The notes under the pieces: generated by a model
What the model was told of the DNA's origin: nothing
The model's input: the letters and a program-made list of their open reading frames with translations, nothing else
The model's database searches: none
Shown: positions 1-8,125 of the stretch, in pieces
Position numbering within the stretch: position 1 is the first letter of the stretch
Layout of the letters: the number at the start of each line of letters is the position of its first letter
Source of the DNA: JALOAT01 sp041677345
Lineage (GTDB): Bacteria; Pseudomonadota; Gammaproteobacteria; Thiohalomonadales; Thiohalomonadaceae
Assembly (NCBI GenBank): GCA_041677345.1
Contig: JBAYQE010000027.1
Span: forward strand, 1 to 30,191
Length of the DNA: 30,191 bases
Direction: 5' to 3'
Translations under genes and position numbers: made by a program

Positions 1-2
1 GC

Positions 3-1613
3 GCCATCACACTCCTGGCCGACAACGGCATGCTGAAACTGCAAGGCAACGTATCGGCCCAGGGTGCGACCCCTGCCGATCCCGACGCCGCAGCCGACAT
101 CACCTTGAGCGCGCAGACGCTGAAGCTCCACGGCAGCGGCGAGTCCCAGACCATTGCCGGTACGAACCAAGTGAACCTCAGCGCAGCCGAGCGGCTGGCC
201 CTGACCCACGACCTGACGATCACCGCCGGCGCCGGCGCCGCCCTCGACGGGGGCATCGACTACGACGGCATCGGGGCAGGCACGCTGACGGTCAACGCCG
301 GCGATGGCGTTACCCTAGGAGGCGGAATTTACGACAGTGATCCGGTAGCAAGTGACGACCAGCTCACCATCAGTATTGCTGGAGGTCTGGGTGCCGTGGC
401 GGTGGCCGAAAACATCCATACAGGTGGGGCCGATTTCATCGCTTCGGGCGCAAGCTATGCCACCGACGCTACGCTCAGCACGGGTGCCGGTAAGGCAAGC
501 ATCGACGTGGAGGGCGATGCGACGCTCGGCGGAATGGACGTCGGTGGAAGCCTGAGTGTCGCTGCGGGCAATGACATCAGCCAAGCATCCGGTACCTCTC
601 TGCTCTCCGCAAGTGACGTGAGCCTGAGCGGCCATGACATTGTGCTCGACGGCAATAACCGGCTGTCAGGAGATTTGGACCTTAAGGCTGCAGGGGACGT
701 TATTTTGAGAAACGACACAGCCACCAGTTTTTCGAACCTGGCGGCGAAAAAACTGACGCTCTCGTCTGCGGACGCAGTTTCACAAACCGAAGCCGCAAAA
801 GTTGTCCTCGAACGCCTGCAAATACACGAGGCAGATTCGCTGGATTTGCGAGTGTCCACGGACGACTCCGCCAACCCGCTGCACATCGATGGCATCCAGT
901 CCTCCGGCGACGTCACCATCCATGCGGCCGATATGCGCCTGTCCGGTAATATTGATTCGCGAGGAACGGTTAACCTGAATTCAACGAACGGAATTTTCCA
1001 TGATGGAGACGTTCTCATCTCAGCCCCACGGATCGATATGAACGCGGGGACCGGGGTGGGTGCTGTTGATGCTCGCTTGAGCACCCGTACCAATATGCTT
1101 AACGTTGTTTCTGCCGGCGGAGATATCGGCATCAGCAACACCGGAAAGGTGACCGTCAACTTGAAGGCCCAACAGGGCAATATCAGATTCGAGAATGACG
1201 AATCCATCGAAATAGACCGGATCGTGACGTCAGCCACGAGCGGTGACGTGCACGTAACCTCTTACGAAGGAAGCATCATCGCGAAGCGTCAGAAGTTACC
1301 GGCTGCCTCGGAGGCAGAGGCAGATGTGGTGGCACACTCTGCGTTCCTCTCGGCAATAAAGGGTACCCTTGGTGAGCTGAGGCGGCCGATTGTCGTGTTT
1401 CCCGCTAAGCCACAGCACATAGACACGCCTACCTTCACCGAGTCGTCGTTGCTCGATGTCTTGACCGGCCTTTCGGGTGAACAGGTAACCCAAATCGAGA
1501 ACATGGGCGCCATTGACCCTGCAATATTTTCCGCCGTGCGAAACTTCGATCATGCAGATGTCTCCATCCTCATGCCCCCTGATCAGCGCTACGAGGATGA
1601 ACCCGAGGATTGA
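3..1613 (+). CDS. C-terminal part of a large filamentous-haemagglutinin-like exoprotein (5' end outside window)
   Basis: The frame is open from the window's first bases, so the gene starts upstream; 536 residues are visible, ending at TGA 1611-1613. The sequence is low-complexity, rich in Ala, Gly, Ser, Asp, Thr and Val, and made of repeating short beta-strand units with turns such as GDV, GNI and GDI. This is typical of right-handed beta-helix exoproteins secreted by two-partner or related routes. Cysteine is absent from the visible part. The last 120 residues leave the repeat pattern and end in an acidic tail after a MPPDQRYEDE stretch; similar endings occur on large haemagglutinin-type proteins, by my recollection. 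No autotransporter beta-barrel is present, so a separate transporter or another anchoring route is inferred. A surface adhesin or matrix role is likely but unproven. It has no functional link to the genes that follow. Confidence 0.75.
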   Translation, partial: AITLLADNGMLKLQGNVSAQGATPADPDAAADITLSAQTLKLHGSGESQTIAGTNQVNLSAAERLALTHDLTITAGAGAALDGGIDYDGIGAGTLTVNAGDGVTLGGGIYDSDPVASDDQLTISIAGGLGAVAVAENIHTGGADFIASGASYATDATLSTGAGKASIDVEGDATLGGMDVGGSLSVAAGNDISQASGTSLLSASDVSLSGHDIVLDGNNRLSGDLDLKAAGDVILRNDTATSFSNLAAKKLTLSSADAVSQTEAAKVVLERLQIHEADSLDLRVSTDDSANPLHIDGIQSSGDVTIHAADMRLSGNIDSRGTVNLNSTNGIFHDGDVLISAPRIDMNAGTGVGAVDARLSTRTNMLNVVSAGGDIGISNTGKVTVNLKAQQGNIRFENDESIEIDRIVTSATSGDVHVTSYEGSIIAKRQKLPAASEAEADVVAHSAFLSAIKGTLGELRRPIVVFPAKPQHIDTPTFTESSLLDVLTGLSGEQVTQIENMGAIDPAIFSAVRNFDHADVSILMPPDQRYEDEPED

Positions 1614-2256
1614 CGTCGGCCGCGTGAGGGGCGGGGCACTCGAGAGATATTGGCGGCTATTCGACTATGGTCGAGTTGCTGCGCGGAGCTGATCGGTCTT
1701 CTATCGCCCGGCACGACGAGGCGTTTGCCCATAGTAAACCGCCCATGACAAGGAAGCCTTGTGCATGACCTACGGAGTCATCAACCCCAGCCCGGAACAG
1801 AGGCGTGCCTGGACGCGTCGGCGCTGGTAGCGTCTCCAGCCGTTCGATCGCTTTCGTGCGATATATGCGGGCAACACCCTGGCCGAACAGCGGCTGCGCC
1901 GGCGAGTGACCTTCGCCGACCAGGCGATCGCAACCTTTGGGAACGATTTTGGAAGGCATTCGATGGCATGTTCGCGTTCGCGTCGCCATAAGCGCCCCTG
2001 CGGACAAGATGCTGGTCCCCGGTGACCTCGATACTTTGGCTGAGATTATCCGCTGGGACGACGCGTGGAACTTCGAGGTAGCGGAGCCGGGGGATTACGG
2101 CCGTGGTTGCAATCCCGTAACACGCTCTACTCAGTCGTGACAGCGATCATGCCTGAGACAGTCCACTTTCATGCCGCTCCCTGGGTTTGGTCACCGACGC
2201 ATCAGTGTCCATGAATCTGCTGAAATGCTGATTTCCCGCAATACATCAATGCTTCC
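1614..2256. other. Gene-poor stretch, possibly holding decayed coding sequence
   Basis: No intact gene is convincing here. Between about 1767 and 2140 the plus strand gives short, protein-like stretches in different frames: around 1767-2030 one frame carries AGNTLAEQRLRRRVTFADQ and is cut by a TAG, and from about 1990 another carries PGDLDTLAEIIRWDDAWNF. This pattern fits a small gene broken by frameshifts, but I recognise no family. The minus strand has an open frame of about 116 codons over 1657-2007 without a recognisable motif or good ribosome-binding site. Confidence 0.35.
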
Positions 2257-2284
2257 TGGACGAGTCTTTAACGGAATCTATACT
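2257..2284 (+). promoter_or_regulatory. Possible sigma-70-type promoter for the fdh operon
   Basis: A TGGACG element (2257-2262, 4 of 6 to TTGACA) and TATACT (2279-2284, 5 of 6 to TATAAT) are separated by 16 bases. They lie about 150 bases before fdhA. No sigma-54 -24/-12 element and no clean FNR palindrome was found in front of fdhA, so this is the best candidate seen, but such matches also arise by chance. Confidence 0.35.
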
Positions 2285-2322
2285 TCGACTCACCCCGAGG
2301 CATAACCTCAGCGGCAAGTCAT

Positions 2323-2339
2323 CATCAGCCCTGCTGATG
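2323..2339. promoter_or_regulatory. Perfect dyad CATCAG-N5-CTGATG upstream of fdhA
   Basis: Six-base arms at 2323-2328 and 2334-2339 flank a five-base centre, about 40 bases downstream of the candidate -10 element and 95 bases before the fdhA start. It could be an operator or a small leader hairpin. Its regulator is unknown. Confidence 0.3.
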
Positions 2340-2433
2340 CCGGCCTCGGCGCATCTTCCTGGCTTCTCGTCCACCGGCAGCGCGTGACGGTGTTCCGCGA
2401 ACGCTCATCGTCGTCACCAATGGAGGAACAGTG

Positions 2434-5400
2434 ATGGATGTTTCACGGCGGGATTTCTTCAAGATATGCGCGGGCGGGCTCGGCTCGTCCACGCTCGCGG
2501 TGATGGGCTTCTCGCCCGCACCCGTGCTGGCACAGACGCGCGCCTTCAAGCTGGCGCGCACGCGCGAGACGCGCAGCACCTGTCCCTACTGCTCGGTGAG
2601 CTGCGGCGTGGTGCTGTACACCCTGGGGGATGGTTCCAAGAACGGCAAGCCCGCGCTCATTCACGTGGAAGGCGATCCCGACAATCCGGTGAACCGCGGC
2701 ACCTTGTGTCCGAAGGGCGCCGGCCTCATGGACATGATCAACAGCCCCAACCGCCTCAAGTACCCGGAGTACCGCGCACCCGGCAGCGACAAATGGCAGC
2801 GCATCTCCTGGGATGACGCCCTCAACCGTATCGCCGCGCTCATGAAGCAGGATCGCGACGCGAATTTCCAGCAGCGCAACGACAAGGGCCAGACCGTGAA
2901 CCGCTGGCTCACTACGGGCTTTCTCGCCAGCAGCGCCGCCAGCAACGAAAGCGGCTACATCACCCACAAGGTAGTGCGCTCCCTCGGCATCGTCGCACTC
3001 GATACCCAGGCCCGCATCTGACACTCGCCGACGGTGGCAAGTCTTGCCCCGACGTTCGGTAGAGGCGCGATGACCAATCACTGGGTCGACATCAAGAATG
3101 CCGATCTGATCCTCATCATGGGCGGCAACGCCGCCGAGGCCCATCCCTGCGGCTTCAAGTGGGTAGTAGAGGCCAAGGCGAAGCGTGGTGCCCGATTGGT
3201 GGTGGTCGATCCACGTTTCACGCGTTCCGCGGCGGTGGCCGATTATTACGCGCCCATCCGTGTGGGCACCGATATCGCATTCCTGGGCGGTGTAATCAAC
3301 TACCTGCTTAGCAACGGCAAGATCCACGACGACTACGTGCGGCACTACACCAATGCCGCGTTCCTGGTGCGCGAGGACTTTGATTTCGAGAACGGCCTGT
3401 TCAGCGGCTACGACGCGGCCAACCGCAAGTACGACCGCAGCACCTGGGGCTACGAAATCGGCGCTGACGGCTACGCGGTGGTGGACGAAACCCTGCGCCA
3501 TCCACGCAGCGTCATGCAGTTGCTGAAACAGCACTTCTCCCGTTACACGCCGGAGATGGTAAGCCGGATCACCGGTACACCCGAGGACCGTTTCCTCAAG
3601 GTGTGCGAGATGATCGGGGAGACCTCCGCGCCCGACAAGGTCATGACCATCATGTACGCCTTGGGCTGGACCCAGCATTCCGTGGGATCCCAGAACATCC
3701 GCACCATGGCCATGATCCAGTTGCTGCTCGGCAACATGGGTAAGCCCGGCGGCGGCGTAAACGCCTTGCGCGGCCACGCCAACGTGCAAGGCATCACCGA
3801 CATGTGCCTGCTCACCAACAACCTGCCGGGCTACATGCGCCTGCCCGGCGACGACGAGCAGGATTACCAGGCCTACCTCGCCGCGCGTTCGCCCAAGCCG
3901 CTGCGGCCGGGGCAGATGAGTTACTGGCAGAACTTCCCCAAGTTCCAGGCCAGCCTCATGAAGGCGTGGTATGGGCCGGTGGCGACGAAGGACAACAACT
4001 TCGCCTACGACTGGCTGCCGAAGATCGACAAGCCCTACGACACCCTGCACATCTTCGAACGCATGCACATGGGGCAGCTCAACGGCTTTTTCTGCCAGGG
4101 CTTCAATCCCATCGCTGCCATGTCGCACAAGGCGAAGATCGCCCAGGGCCTCGCCAAGCTGAAGTACCTGGTGGTAATCGATCCGCTTGCCACAGAGACC
4201 TCGGAGTTCTGGCGCAACGCCGGCGAGTTCAACGATGTGGACCCGGCCAATATCCAGACCGAGGTGTTTCGCCTGCCGGCGGCCTGCTTCGCGGAGGAGT
4301 CGGGGTCGTTCACGAATTCGGGCCGCGTGATCAGCTGGAAGCAGAAGGCCGTGGATCCGCCCGGTGAGGCAAAGACCGACGGCGAGATCATGGCCGCGCT
4401 CTACCAGCGCCTGCGCGCCGCCTATGAGGCGGAAGGCGGTGCGTTTACCGACCCGGTGCTCAAGCTGCACTGGCCGTATCGCAACCCGGAAAATCCCGCC
4501 GCGGAGGAGGTGGCGCGCGAGGTGTCGGGCTATGCGCTCGCCGATCTGACCGACACCAAGGACAGCAGCAAGGTGCTCGCCAAGGCCGGCGAGCAATTGG
4601 CGGGCTTCGCCCAGTTGCGCGACGACGGTTCCACCGCCTGCGGCAACTGGCTGTACAGCGGTTCCTGGAGCGAGGCCGGCAACCTCATGGCGCGCCGCGA
4701 CACCTCGGATCCGTCGGGCCTGGGCATGTATCCGAACTGGGGTTACGCGTGGCCGGCCAACCGTCGCATTCTCTATAACCGTGCGTCGGCGGACCCGTCC
4801 GGCAAACCCTGGGACAAGAAGCGTGCCTTGATCTTCTGGAATGGTGTGAAGTGGACCGGTGCCGATGTACCGGACATGCGCCCGAACGCGGCACCGGAAG
4901 AAGGCGTCAATCCGTTCATCATGAACGCGGAAGGGGTGGGCAAGCTGTTCGCCCTGGGCGGCATGGCCGAAGGCCCGTTCCCGGAGCATTACGAGCCGTT
5001 CGAATCGCCGCTCGGCTACAACCCGCTGCATCCCGACAATCCGAAGGCCACCCACAACCCGGCGGCACGCGTGTTCCCGGGCGACTGGAACAACTTCGGC
5101 AAGGCGGAGAAATACCCTTACGCGGCCACCACCTATCGCCTCACGGAGCATCACCACTTCTGGACCAAGCACGCGGTGGCCAACGCCATCGTGCAGCCCG
5201 CCCAGTTCGTGGAGATCGGCGAAGGCCTGGCGAAGGAGAAGGGCATACGCAACGGCGAAACCGTCGTGGTGAGCACCACGCGCGGCGCCATCAAGGCCGT
5301 GGCCGTGGTCACCAAGCGCATCAAGCCGCTGCAGGTGGACGGCAAGGTGGTCCACACCGTGGGTGTTCCCATCCACTGGGGCTTCACGGGCGTGGCGCGG

Positions 5401-5499
5401 CAGGGCTTCCTCGCGAACACCCTGACGCCCTTCGTCGGTGACGCCAACGCCCAGACGCCGGAGTTCAAGGCGTTCCTGGTCAACGTCGAGAAAGCCTGA
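2434..5499 (+). CDS. fdhA: Formate dehydrogenase-N/O type, catalytic alpha subunit, selenocysteine-containing
   Basis: Oxidises formate to CO2 at a Mo or W bis-MGD centre in the periplasm. The frame crosses an in-frame UGA (3019-3021) read as selenocysteine at residue 196, the residue number I recall for E. coli FdnG; the product is 1021 residues, close to that family. The surroundings (DTQARI-Sec-H, then TVASLAPTFGRGAMTNHW) match the family. A twin-arginine signal, SRRDFFK, lies at residues 4-10. The [4Fe-4S] cysteines are C50, C53, C57 and C92. ATG 2434 is preferred over GTG 2431 because GGAGG (2422-2426) then sits 7 bases away. Near-identity to FdnG/FdoG runs to the C-terminus (NTLTPFVGDAN, FLVNVEK). 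It heads fdhABCE. Annotators ignoring Sec would split it into about 196- and 820-residue pieces. Confidence 0.97.
3022..3060 (+). promoter_or_regulatory. Bacterial SECIS element directing Sec insertion in fdhA
   Basis: Directly after the UGA the RNA can fold with GG and GGCAA (3033-3040, with U3035 bulged) pairing to UUGCC-CC (3044-3050) around an apical loop starting GUC at 3041. A lower CCGA/UCGG pairing is available at 3028-3031 and 3056-3059. Counting the U of UGA as 1, the bulged U is position 17 and the loop GU is 23-24, which are the SelB-contacting positions described for E. coli fdhF. The element is also coding, so both constraints act on these codons. selA, selB, selC and selD are not seen in the window and must lie elsewhere. 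Confidence 0.9.
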
Positions 5500-5510
5500 G
5501 GAGGCGTGCG

Positions 5511-6410
5511 ATGGCAGCTCAAGCCCTTGATGTGACCCGCCGCTCGGCAACGACCACACCGCCGCCCGGCGTCCGGCGCACCACCCAGGTCGCCAAGCTC
5601 ATCGACATCTCCCAATGCATCGGCTGCAAGGCCTGCCAGGTGGCATGCATGGAGTGGAACGATCTGCGCGGCGACATCGGCAGCAACGTGGGTGTGTACG
5701 ACAACCCGTCGGACCTCAACGAGCACACCTGGACGCTGATCCGCTTCACTGAGGTGGAAAACGGGCCGTACGACTTCGAATGGCTGATCCGCAAGGACGG
5801 TTGCTTGCATTGCGGCGACCCCGGCTGCCTCAAGGCCTGCCCGTCCCCGGGGGCCATCATCCAGCATTCGAACGGCATCGTGGACTTCCAGCAACACAAC
5901 TGCATCGGCTGCGGTTACTGCGTCACCGGTTGCCCGTTCAACATCCCGCGCATTTCGAAGCAGGACGAAAAGGCCTACAAGTGCTCCATGTGCTCTGATC
6001 GTATCGGCGTGGGCCTGGAGCCGGTGTGTGTGAAGACCTGTCCCACCGGCGCCATCCACTTCGGCAGCAAGGAGGCGATGATCCGTCACGCAGACGCGCG
6101 CATCGCCGACCTGAACAGTCGCGGCTTCACGAATGCCGGCTTGTATGATCCGCCGGGCGTAGGCGGCACGCACGTCATATACGTGCTGCAACATGCCGAC
6201 CGGCCGGAGAAATACGGCCTGCCCAAGGACCCGCACATCAGCCCGCTGGTGGAATTGTGGAAGGGCATCACCAAACCCCTGGGGCTGGCGGCGCTCGGCC
6301 TCACCGCCATCGGCGCATTCTTCCATTTCCTCAAGGTGGGACCCAACGAGGCGGAGGGCGATGACGACGTCCCCGCACCTGGCAACAAGGGCAAGGGAGG
6401 TGACGCATGA
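5511..6410 (+). CDS. fdhB: Formate dehydrogenase, iron-sulfur beta subunit (FdnH/FdoH type)
   Basis: Carries electrons from FdhA to the membrane cytochrome FdhC through four [4Fe-4S] clusters. The 299 residues contain four ferredoxin-type cysteine groups: C36-C39-C42-C46 first, then CLHCGDPGCLKAC, CIGCGYCVTGC and CSMCSDR with a distal CVKTC. A hydrophobic helix near residues 255-273 anchors the C-terminus, as in E. coli FdnH (about 294 residues), and is followed by a charged Gly/Asp/Lys-rich tail. It has no signal peptide, so it is expected to be exported with FdhA by the Tat route. GGAGG at 5500-5504 directly follows the fdhA stop and sits 6 bases before the ATG. It overlaps fdhC by ATGA, which suggests translational coupling. 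Confidence 0.96.
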   Translation: MAAQALDVTRRSATTTPPPGVRRTTQVAKLIDISQCIGCKACQVACMEWNDLRGDIGSNVGVYDNPSDLNEHTWTLIRFTEVENGPYDFEWLIRKDGCLHCGDPGCLKACPSPGAIIQHSNGIVDFQQHNCIGCGYCVTGCPFNIPRISKQDEKAYKCSMCSDRIGVGLEPVCVKTCPTGAIHFGSKEAMIRHADARIADLNSRGFTNAGLYDPPGVGGTHVIYVLQHADRPEKYGLPKDPHISPLVELWKGITKPLGLAALGLTAIGAFFHFLKVGPNEAEGDDDVPAPGNKGKGGDA

Positions 6411-7042
6411 AGCGGGGACGCAGGTTGTTGCCACGCTACGACGCGGCACAGCGCATCAACCACTGGACCGTGGTCATCACCTTCGTGCTGGTGGCGGCAT
6501 CCGGGCTGGCGTTGTTCCATCCGTCCATGTACTGGCTGACCCAGTTCTTCGGCAGCGGGACATGGGCCCGCATCCTGCACCCGTTCATCGGCGTGGTGAT
6601 GTTCATCTCTTTTATCGCGCTCGCGGTGCGGCTGGGACGGCACAACCGCATGACGCCGAGTGATCGGCAGTGGCTCGCGAAAGCGGCTGACGTGGTGAGT
6701 GGTCGCCACGAACGACTGCCGCCGGCGGGTCGCTACAACGGCGGCCAGAAGCTGGTGTTCTGGATCATGGTCGCCGCCATGAGCGTGCTGCTCTTCACCG
6801 GGCTTGCCTTCTGGCAGCCGTACTTCGCACCGCTGGTGCCCGTGGAACTGGCGCGTGTGGCGGTCGTGTTGCATGCCCTGGCGGCCGTCGTGCTGCTGCT
6901 GAGCATCATCGTGCACATCTACGCCGCCCTGTGGGTGCGGGGAACTATGCGCGCCATGGTGCGCGGCGACGTCACCGAGGTGTGGGCGCGCAAACACCAT
7001 GCCCTGTGGTATCGACAACAGCTGGAAGGAAGCAAGGAATGA
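6407..7042 (+). CDS. fdhC: Formate dehydrogenase, cytochrome b556 gamma subunit (FdnI/FdoI type)
   Basis: Integral membrane di-haem cytochrome b that passes formate electrons to quinone. The 211 residues hold four predicted transmembrane segments: about 21-40, 55-75, 115-135 and 150-175. Haem-ligand candidate histidines are H19, H58, H156 and H170, each one residue on from the ligands known in E. coli FdnI (about 217 residues). The loop between helices 2 and 3 contains GRYNGGQK, typical of the family and close to the quinone and haem site. The start ATG overlaps the fdhB stop (ATGA), and the stop overlaps the fdhE start in the same way, so the last three genes of the operon are tightly coupled. 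Confidence 0.95.
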   Translation: MKRGRRLLPRYDAAQRINHWTVVITFVLVAASGLALFHPSMYWLTQFFGSGTWARILHPFIGVVMFISFIALAVRLGRHNRMTPSDRQWLAKAADVVSGRHERLPPAGRYNGGQKLVFWIMVAAMSVLLFTGLAFWQPYFAPLVPVELARVAVVLHALAAVVLLLSIIVHIYAALWVRGTMRAMVRGDVTEVWARKHHALWYRQQLEGSKE

Positions 7043-7968
7043 GTGCCATCGTCAAACCCGGCGAGATCGTCTCACCGGACACGCCGCCATCCCCGCTGCG
7101 GCTTGCTCCCGTCGACACCTTTGGTCACCGGGCGCGGCGTCTTGCGCAATTGGCGCCAGGCCACGCCATGGAGGACTACCTGACCTTCATGGCGCGTCTT
7201 GCCGAGGCGCAGCAACGCCTGGTCAAGGACGAGGAACTGGCCTTCGCCACGCCCGACCACGACCTCGCTTTGCGCCTGCGCACCGAAGGACAGGCGCCAC
7301 TAGCGGCGCAACATTGGCCGCGGGCGCACCCCTGGCAGCACGTATTGCGGCGGCTGCTCGCCGTCGTGGCACCCCATGCCCCGGCGGCCACCCGCAAGGT
7401 CATCGACGCGCTGGTGGCGGCTGCCCCGAAAACCTTGGAGACCATGGCGAGCCGCGCCCTGCGCGGCGCCGATCCCATGCGTGATCCCGTGGCCGATCCG
7501 CTGATCGTCGCGGCACTCCAGGTCTACTGGGTGCGCATGGCCGCCGCACTGAGCACGGACGAAATCGCAGTGTCACACCCTTCGCCGCTGTGCCCGGTAT
7601 GCGGCAGTGCGCCGGTGGCGAGCGTGGTGCACGGGAGCGGGCCGCACCAGGGGCTGCGTTTCTTGCATTGCAGTCTGTGCGAGAGTGAATGGCAGTTGGC
7701 GCGCATCCGCTGCAGTCACTGTGACGGGGAGAAGGGCATCGCCTATTTCAGCGCCGCACACGGCGACACCTTGGTGCGTGCCGAGGCCTGCGATGATTGC
7801 CACAGCTATCTGAAGGTGATCCACCGCGATCGCGATGCGGCAGCCGATGCCGTGGCCGACGACCTCGCCAGCCTGGACCTGGACCTGGCACTGGCTGCCG
7901 AAGGTTACGCGCGCAGCGGGCCGAATCTGTTGTTCGTCCCCGGCGAGGAGACCCGCGCAGTCAATTGA
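7039..7968 (+). CDS. fdhE: Formate dehydrogenase maturation protein FdhE
   Basis: Cytoplasmic factor needed for active formate dehydrogenase; family members are rubredoxin-like iron-binding proteins that act on the Tat-exported catalytic subunit before export. The 309 residues equal the usual length. Four CxxC pairs lie in the C-terminal half: CPVC (C185, C188), CSLC, CSHC and CDDC, in the typical order with HCSLCESEW and RCSHCDGEKG contexts. ATG 7039 overlaps the fdhC stop (ATGA); a longer in-frame extension back to 6931 would run inside fdhC and is rejected. It is the last gene of the fdh operon and converges on ppdK. Confidence 0.95.
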   Translation: MSAIVKPGEIVSPDTPPSPLRLAPVDTFGHRARRLAQLAPGHAMEDYLTFMARLAEAQQRLVKDEELAFATPDHDLALRLRTEGQAPLAAQHWPRAHPWQHVLRRLLAVVAPHAPAATRKVIDALVAAAPKTLETMASRALRGADPMRDPVADPLIVAALQVYWVRMAAALSTDEIAVSHPSPLCPVCGSAPVASVVHGSGPHQGLRFLHCSLCESEWQLARIRCSHCDGEKGIAYFSAAHGDTLVRAEACDDCHSYLKVIHRDRDAAADAVADDLASLDLDLALAAEGYARSGPNLLFVPGEETRAVN

Positions 7969-7982
7969 GGGGGCAAAAATCC

Positions 7983-8096
7983 AACGCAGAGACGCAGAGA
8001 ACACAGAGAGGTGCAATGCAGGCCGGCCATTCGGCAAACCTCACACCTTCCTGAATTCGTTTCTCCGCGTTCTCTGCGTCTTTGTGCCTCTGTGTT
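7983..8096. repeat. Imperfect long inverted repeat between convergent fdhE and ppdK
   Basis: The left arm (about 7983-8010) contains AGACGCAGAGAAC, and the right arm (about 8061-8096) contains its reverse complement plus further partial matches, separated by about 50 bases. Both arms are built of CAGAG and ACGC motifs unlike the flanking coding sequence. Such AACGCAGAG-type intergenic repeats recur in many proteobacterial genomes, by my recollection. Lying between converging genes, it may act as a two-way transcription stop; no run of T suited to a classical terminator follows either arm. Confidence 0.6.
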
Positions 8097-8125
8097 GAAT
8101 AAGTTTCCCGGTCAAGCACCGACCG

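Noticed and set aside
3019..3021. Nonsense mutation splitting fdhA
   Set aside because: The codon is at the known Sec position with intact flanking residues and a SECIS hairpin directly downstream, so it is recoded rather than a stop.
2443..5559. Very long open frame (over 1000 codons) on the minus strand opposite fdhA
   Set aside because: It is the high-GC antisense shadow of fdhA: His/Gly/Val/Arg-rich, no known motif, no ribosome-binding site, and fdhA is an unmistakable FdnG homologue.
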